Assembly: GCA_036960605.1 (NCBI GenBank)
Contig: JBALXI010000006.1
Coordinates: 84,231 to 148,230 of the forward strand
Source: Oleispira sp036960605
Lineage (GTDB): Bacteria; Pseudomonadota; Gammaproteobacteria; Pseudomonadales; Oceanobacteraceae
DNA length: 64,000 nt
Direction of reading: 5' to 3'
The translations under genes were made by a program, and so were the position numbers. The notes beneath the pieces are model-generated. The model made no database searches. It had not been told where the DNA came from and saw only the letters and a list, made by a program, of their open reading frames with translations. Of the stretch, positions 59,425 to 64,000 are shown piece after piece. Numbering within the stretch: position 1 is the stretch's first letter; each line of letters starts with the position of its first letter.

Positions 59425-61836
59425 TTATTTAACCGGCTCAATTTTTTTCGATTCTGTCTTGGGTAACCAGCTCAGCAACGTCTGTTGAAGTTTATCGACT
59501 TCTACAGGTTTAGAGAGAAAGTCATTCATGCCTGCAGCAAGGCATTTCTCTCGGTCATCTTCCATCGTGCTCGCGGTCATTGAAATAATTGGAATGGACC
59601 TGTTCAGTACTTTTGAATCAGCGTCTCGAATTCTTCGACTGGCTTCAAAGCCATCCATTACCGGCATCAAACAGTCCATAAGAACTAGGTCGTAAGGTAG
59701 ATTTTCAAGGGCCTGTAATGCTTCCACACCGTTGCACGCTATGTCTGAGTGGATACCCAGTTCTTCGAGTATTGTTTGGGCTACAATTTGATTGATGACA
59801 TTGTCTTCTACGATTAAGACACGGCCATAGAGCCCCAACTTCTCTTTAATAGGGTTGTTTATAGGGTTGTTTTTTATTTCGTGGCCGTTGGCGGCATGGG
59901 CAAGATCGAGTATGAACCAAAACGTTGACCCTTTACCTTCTTCACTTTCAACACCAATCTCACCATCCATCAGTATCACTAACTGCTTACAGATCGATAA
60001 TCCAAGACCTGTGCCACCATACTGTCGAGTGGTAGATCCATCTGCCTGACTGAAGCGATCAAAAAGCGTTGTCTGCTGTTCTAAACTGAGACCAATGCCA
60101 TTGTCTGTAATTTCAAAACGCACTTGAGTACGCGCCTCAGTAGATCCGGGCTGCAGAGTATAGTGCACCGATACTTCACCCTGCTGAGTAAACTTGAGCG
60201 CATTACCGATCAGATTATTGATAATCTGGCGGATACGTCCAGAATCTGCGCTGACCCACAATTCTTCGATCGGATTGACAGGGCAGATCAGTATTAGCCC
60301 TTTGGCATCGGCTTGGAATGACATCGTTCTGCCAATCTCGTGGGTCAGAGCAGCCAAGTCAAAATCAATCAGTTCTAACTCCAGCATACCGGCTTCAACT
60401 TTAGAAAAGTCGAGGATGTCATTAATAATGGTTAACAGCGAATCGGCACTGGACTTAACGGTACTGGCGTAGAGTCTCTGCTTTTCGTTTAGCGTAGTAC
60501 CGAGTAATAAGTGACTCATGCCGATGACGCCATTCATCGGCGTGCGAATCTCGTGACTCATATTAGCTAAAAATTCGCTCTTCGCTTGACTTGCGGCTTC
60601 AGCATTACTTTTAGCTTCCTGCAATGCCACTTCGGCGACTTTACGTTCGGTTATGTCACGGCTGATACAGACAAAACGTTTGATAGTATCGATGTTGATT
60701 TCACTGACCGATATTTCCAAAGGGAATACGGAGCCATTTTTACGCACGCCTTCTATCTCGGTAACCTGGCCGTTTATAATGTAACTATCCAGATTACGAC
60801 CGCTTTGATTTGCCCCATGGATAAATTGCTCAAGGTTTAAGCCAACAAGGGTATCGTTTTCATAATCGAACATGGTTCTGATTGCATGGTTATGGGACAG
60901 AATCACACCCTGGCTATCAAAAGTAAAAAGGCCATCGGCAATACTTTCAATAATGTTATCCATGTAGTCTCTAGACACGACGTTTTCTTCCAGTACCTTA
61001 CTCATATGATTAAACGACAGACTAAACTCGGTCATTTCATTGCTAAAAAAACGAGGAAAGCGCTTCATTAGAAATTGATAAAATGGCAAGCTTGATTTTT
61101 TGTCAGGAAGGACCATTTGATCGCCAAAACTACCGGATTTAAACAGTTCTAAATGTCGAGTTAAAACGGCTAAGGGCCGTGTAATAGAGCGCGTTATTAA
61201 AAGGCCAATGGTAATAGCGATCAGCAGGGTGAAGACGATAAAGATCGCCAATAATTGCTGGCTTTTTTGCACCGTCACTTGAGCTTGCTTGGCTGCCAAC
61301 CTTACCGCTATTAAGCTTTGACCGGCACGCCGGTTACTGAGGCGATAGTCGCGCAGCGCATTATCAAAATTAAGAGCATTGAGTGTGTAGCTCTCATCTT
61401 CTAAAGCGGCCAGTGCGGCAAGAACATTACCCTCTTTGATCCTATTGATAGCCGCAAGCTCTATCTTGGTTTGTGCTGCCCTCGCCTCTTGGGCTTGCTT
61501 GAAAAAAGACTTGTCGTGTAGATGGCTACTGCCGATTAACGTGGTAATGGCTGGATTCATGTCATATGAAAACGCGAAATAACGTTGCTGCCAATGTTTT
61601 TTCTGGGTAAACGCGTATTGGTTAGCGCTATGCATGAGAACTTCTTGTACGTATTCAACATGATCAGTCAGGCTATCGATGTTCGAATGAGCTTGGTACT
61701 CATCGATGCTCGAGGTAACGTCATTATTAAGAAGACTGGCAATGCCTTCCAATTGCCGCAGACCAAGGTATCCGATTAGCCCCGCCAAGATAGAAACAAT
61801 CAAAAAGCCAAGAAAAAGTTTTGCAAATATCTTCAT
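59425..61836 (-). CDS. Hybrid sensor histidine kinase with receiver domain
   Basis: The 803-residue protein has an N-terminal helix (KLFLGFLIVSILAGLIGYLG), a periplasmic helical sensor to about residue 190 and a second helix (LLAIFIVFTLLIAITIGLLI). A HAMP-like linker, one PAS domain (YMDNIIESIADGLFTFDSQG) and the H-box FLANMSHEIRTPMNGVIGM follow, then the ATP-binding domain (NLIGNALKFTQQGE, GTGLGLSICKQL) and a C-terminal receiver with Asp in LVLMDCLMPVMDGF. Its start abuts the stop of the substrate-binding-protein gene (TAG then ATG), so they form one operon. It probably senses ligand through that protein; its output partner is not encoded nearby. Confidence 0.92.
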   Translation of the reverse strand: MKIFAKLFLGFLIVSILAGLIGYLGLRQLEGIASLLNNDVTSSIDEYQAHSNIDSLTDHVEYVQEVLMHSANQYAFTQKKHWQQRYFAFSYDMNPAITTLIGSSHLHDKSFFKQAQEARAAQTKIELAAINRIKEGNVLAALAALEDESYTLNALNFDNALRDYRLSNRRAGQSLIAVRLAAKQAQVTVQKSQQLLAIFIVFTLLIAITIGLLITRSITRPLAVLTRHLELFKSGSFGDQMVLPDKKSSLPFYQFLMKRFPRFFSNEMTEFSLSFNHMSKVLEENVVSRDYMDNIIESIADGLFTFDSQGVILSHNHAIRTMFDYENDTLVGLNLEQFIHGANQSGRNLDSYIINGQVTEIEGVRKNGSVFPLEISVSEINIDTIKRFVCISRDITERKVAEVALQEAKSNAEAASQAKSEFLANMSHEIRTPMNGVIGMSHLLLGTTLNEKQRLYASTVKSSADSLLTIINDILDFSKVEAGMLELELIDFDLAALTHEIGRTMSFQADAKGLILICPVNPIEELWVSADSGRIRQIINNLIGNALKFTQQGEVSVHYTLQPGSTEARTQVRFEITDNGIGLSLEQQTTLFDRFSQADGSTTRQYGGTGLGLSICKQLVILMDGEIGVESEEGKGSTFWFILDLAHAANGHEIKNNPINNPIKEKLGLYGRVLIVEDNVINQIVAQTILEELGIHSDIACNGVEALQALENLPYDLVLMDCLMPVMDGFEASRRIRDADSKVLNRSIPIISMTASTMEDDREKCLAAGMNDFLSKPVEVDKLQQTLLSWLPKTESKKIEPVK

Positions 61837-62865
61837 CTACTTGATGATTTCCTTCACGCTTTCTAAGAACACAGGGCTGATATTCACATCTAGAATATTA
61901 GCGGTGGTTTCATTAAGAACAATGTAGCTATCTCTCGGGGATTCGGTCTTCAGCCAGGCCGGATCAGCGCCGTCAAAAATTTGCCCAGCCTGTTCCCCAG
62001 ATATAGTTGCGATAGCCTTGAAATCACCAATATTTCCCACTAACAAACCATTGATTACGCCTTCTTTGTTGCAAGCGAACGACGGTATTTTATGACGTTT
62101 ACCAAATTCAGCAATGATCGCATCACCGCCGTCATGGGTCAGCGTATCGCAAGTGGAAAAGATCGCATCAATATCAGCCGCATTCTTCTGCAGCTGGTCT
62201 TGGATATCCTCTAGATCGACAGCCGCAATATCGATAATCGTGATGCCACGTTCTTCTAATTGAGCTTTAACTTCTTTCAGCTGATTGGTCGAGTTGGATT
62301 CTCCTTTGCGGCGCACCACCGCCAGCGATTTGGTATCCGGAAACAGTTGCTCAAAAATATAATATTGCTTAGCCAGCGGCACGTAATTCCGGCTGCCGAC
62401 TAGGTTATTTTCTGAGTTGTCTAACGACGCAATTAAATTTGACTCGACAGGGTAGGTGCAGATCGAAAAAACAACAGGAATAGGGCTCTGCATTTTTTCA
62501 GTAAGTTCTTTAGCGATGGTGGTGCCGGGGGTGGTCAATGAATAGATTAAATCAATTTCTTGGCTGATAAACCCTTCGATGATTCTATGCTGTTTAGCCA
62601 AATCTGCTTCTGGATTTTTTTCGATAAACTGGATGTTTTCCCCTGCGATGTAGCCCTTTAGGGCTAAGCCTTCTTTAAAGCCCTCAATGCTTCGATCATA
62701 CTCTGGATTGGATCCCCAGCGAGCGATTCCTACCGTGATTATTTTAGGTTCTGAAAAAATCATATATGCCAAGGCAAGAGCGGCGACTAAACCACACCCT
62801 ATCAAAACAGTTAAAATCGGTTTTGCCTTGATAGCTTGATTCAAAAGCTTATCTCCGTTGCTCAT
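61837..62865 (-). CDS. ABC-type substrate-binding protein (PF04392-like), kinase partner
   Basis: The product resembles the ABC_sub_bind family: after a membrane anchor (PILTVLIGCGLVAALALAYM) come GIARWGSNPEYDRSIEGFKE, YSLTTPGTTIAKELTEKM, VFSICTYPVESNLIAS and FACNKEGVINGLLVGNIGDF. Proteins of this group often serve as periplasmic sensors for a neighbouring kinase, and the next gene is one. I chose ATG at 62865 (MSNGDKLLNQ); the longer open frame to 63063 begins inside the direct repeat and the extra 66 residues look non-coding. No ABC permease or ATPase is present. Confidence 0.83.
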   Translation of the reverse strand: MSNGDKLLNQAIKAKPILTVLIGCGLVAALALAYMIFSEPKIITVGIARWGSNPEYDRSIEGFKEGLALKGYIAGENIQFIEKNPEADLAKQHRIIEGFISQEIDLIYSLTTPGTTIAKELTEKMQSPIPVVFSICTYPVESNLIASLDNSENNLVGSRNYVPLAKQYYIFEQLFPDTKSLAVVRRKGESNSTNQLKEVKAQLEERGITIIDIAAVDLEDIQDQLQKNAADIDAIFSTCDTLTHDGGDAIIAEFGKRHKIPSFACNKEGVINGLLVGNIGDFKAIATISGEQAGQIFDGADPAWLKTESPRDSYIVLNETTANILDVNISPVFLESVKEIIK

Positions 62866-62964
62866 AGGATAGGAACTTAAGTCCCATTGTAATAAATAAA
62901 GCGTAGCTGGTAGATATTGAATAGCTAGCCATGTGAATACCCAACCGCCTGTAATATCAGGGCG

Positions 62965-63066
62965 GTCAATCGCAATGGCCGCAGCGGACTTGCTCGAATA
63001 CGGTATCAAGATCAGCCTCTTCCTGTACAAAGTCCAGAACGATGCGTAAAGCCTTACCTTCATCGT
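62965..63066. repeat. 102-bp perfect direct repeat, right copy
   Basis: Identical to 59316-59417, 3649 bp away and in the same orientation. Here it is part of the intact small gene and runs from one base before its stop to about codon 30. The flanking bases differ sharply on either side, apart from a near-match of about five bases (AGGGCG) on the left. Confidence 0.95.
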
Positions 63067-63154
63067 CGAGACTGTATTTCTCAGCCATCTGTTTTAACCA
63101 AGTGATTTGGTCATCATTGAGTTCGGCTGAATAGCTGGTTTTAATGCCGCCCAT
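62966..63154 (-). CDS. Small hypothetical protein with C-terminal CGHC
   Basis: The 62-residue protein starts at an ATG preceded by CAGGAGA, a strong ribosome site. It is soluble and helical: KTSYSAELNDDQITWLKQMA, then LDDEGKALRIVLDFVQEEAD, ending in RCGHCD. The pattern resembles small ribbon-helix-helix or helical proteins, and the CGHC end could bind metal or form a redox pair. Its last 33 codons are duplicated at 59316-59417, beyond the kinase gene. No family recognised. Confidence 0.75.
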   Translation of the reverse strand: MGGIKTSYSAELNDDQITWLKQMAEKYSLDDEGKALRIVLDFVQEEADLDTVFEQVRCGHCD

Positions 63155-63480
63155 TACGTATCTCCTGTATGTTTTTCATACAATGAGTATGGATCTAACT
63201 GGATGGAATGCAAACGAGCATCACTGATATTATGAAAGGATAAAATGTTGCCTTAAACGTAATAATAGTACTTAAAGAAAGCGGGCGATCCGCGCAGCAA
63301 CAAAACACAAGGCTAGCCATACTATTTTCTGAGCAATAGTGACGCTTGAGCAATAGTGACGCTATTAATAGAAGATAAAGCAACGGATTCTTAAATCTGG
63401 TCAAGCATACTGCAAGCAATGGAAGTTTTGGATTCGATAGCTATAATTACCCATACAAAAGTCACCTTTAAGCAATAGTG
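63155..63480. other. Gap with three copies of an AGCAATAGTG repeat
   Basis: The gap has no convincing gene; a 74-codon minus-strand ORF (63195-63419) lacks a ribosome site and any family pattern. The 17-bp unit GAGCAATAGTGACGCTT occurs at 63331-63347 and again, nearly complete, from 63348. A third copy of AGCAATAGTG at 63471 lies directly before the ATG of the next gene. They could be protein-binding sites for that promoter. Confidence 0.5.
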
Positions 63481-64000
63481 ATGTTAAATATATTTAATAC
63501 AGCAAAGCGTTACTTTTCCAAAGTCCCTGATACTGTGGATATCAATAAATATCGTTATTATTATAGTGAACTTATCGCTTTCATACTTGCACTAGCCGTT
63601 CATGTAATTCTTTTAATTGTTTTCTGGATGCTAAATGTTAGACCCTTGTTTATTTTTAATATTCTCAGTGTAGTTATTTTTATAACAAGCATTATCTACC
63701 TTAGAAAAGGTAAATTTATACTGGCTTATTGTCTCCTTGGATTTGAATTTACGACACATCAGGCACTTTGTGTGATTTTAATCGGATGGGATTCAGGCAT
63801 TCAGTTCTGGCTGATATCCATGAGTGTTGGTGTCATGCTACTTAGCGAAAACAAAAAAGTAGGTATCTTTATTTCCATTATACTTGCTAGTGAATTTTTT
63901 GTTCTTGACCTGTATTTTAGAAATGCAACGCCGGTATTTGAAGATGGTCAGCGTTTAGGAACGGTTGTAGAGTGGGTTGATAAAACAGATGCGTTAGCAC
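63481..64000 (+). CDS. Membrane protein, 3' end cut by window edge
   Basis: An ATG at 63481 opens a frame of 173 codons to the window end without a stop. After a polar start (MLNIFNTAKRYFSKVPD) there are about five hydrophobic segments (ELIAFILALAVHVILLIVFW, PLFIFNILSVVIFITSIIYL, AYCLLGFEFTTHQALCVILI, IQFWLISMSVGVMLL, GIFISIILASEFFVLDLYF). This looks like the membrane-embedded N-terminus of a sensor, perhaps an adenylate cyclase or GGDEF protein, but the output domain is outside the window. Confidence 0.72.
   Translation, partial: MLNIFNTAKRYFSKVPDTVDINKYRYYYSELIAFILALAVHVILLIVFWMLNVRPLFIFNILSVVIFITSIIYLRKGKFILAYCLLGFEFTTHQALCVILIGWDSGIQFWLISMSVGVMLLSENKKVGIFISIILASEFFVLDLYFRNATPVFEDGQRLGTVVEWVDKTDALA

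Noticed and set aside
61837..63063. Longer N-terminus for the substrate-binding protein
   Set aside because: The upstream ATG at 63063 lies inside the direct repeat and antisense-compatible coding of another gene in a different frame; the membrane anchor begins after the ATG at 62865.
59316..63066. Insertion sequence bounded by terminal repeats
   Set aside because: The flanking repeats are direct, derived from a coding gene, and no transposase is encoded between them.
63195..63419. Minus-strand ORF of 74 codons
   Set aside because: No ribosome site, unusual composition and repeats within it; most likely chance.

Overview
The window reads as chromosomal DNA of a marine gammaproteobacterium of moderate GC content, probably in or near the Oceanospirillales. 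This is judged from the gene set and protein style; no database search was run. The backbone is the riboflavin/transcription block nrdR-ribD-ribE-ribBX-ribH-nusB-thiL on the minus strand (about 3.8-9.9 kb), with glyA (26.5-27.8 kb) and ettA (36.2-37.9 kb), genes that often sit beside that block in related bacteria. Here they are separated by two large inserts.

Layout. 1-3.8 kb: an RND/MMPL exporter cut by the window edge, its MarR regulator, three near-identical palindromic operators (two before the exporter, one before marR), a divergent SRPBCC protein and a coupled DUF1244-DUF1653 pair. 3.8-9.9 kb: the rib/nus/thi block; its ribH-ribBX gap holds two related palindromic repeat elements and an AT-rich hairpin. 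10-17.8 kb: a lipase-like exported hydrolase and the proline catabolism set AraC regulator-putA-putP. 17.9-26.4 kb: an AT-rich accessory island that looks like antibacterial effector/immunity DNA. It has two copies of a 323-bp module (one in a 361-codon gene, one decayed), each followed by an unrelated 3' part. Between them lies an opposite-strand operon for a 969-residue M23-like/EF-hand/lytic-transglycosylase protein, an overlapping exported 355-residue protein and a 53-residue ORF. An exported LRR protein and a small membrane protein close the island. 28-36 kb: a two-haem-motif lipoprotein, a Tat-exported DUF1501-type protein and a very large PAS/GGDEF/EAL protein.

36-64 kb: ettA, a metal-dependent hydrolase coupled to a flavin monooxygenase, a periplasmic binding protein, a PilZ protein, an exported putative Ca-binding lipoprotein divergent from an OmpR-type two-component pair, haloalkane dehalogenase, radA, metY, a pair of paralogous membrane proteins bracketing a repeat lipoprotein and a UDG-family protein, a diguanylate cyclase with a duplicated sensor, an XRE/MmyB regulator, two small membrane proteins, and a substrate-binding-protein/hybrid histidine kinase pair flanked by a perfect 102-bp direct repeat. 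A partial membrane protein runs off the right edge.

The most unusual parts are the effector-like island (17.9-26.4 kb), the 102-bp direct repeats bracketing the SBP-kinase module, a tandem array of five Shine-Dalgarno/ATG units at 58.5 kb, and the MarR operator set. No rRNA, tRNA, CRISPR array or recognisable transposase was seen.
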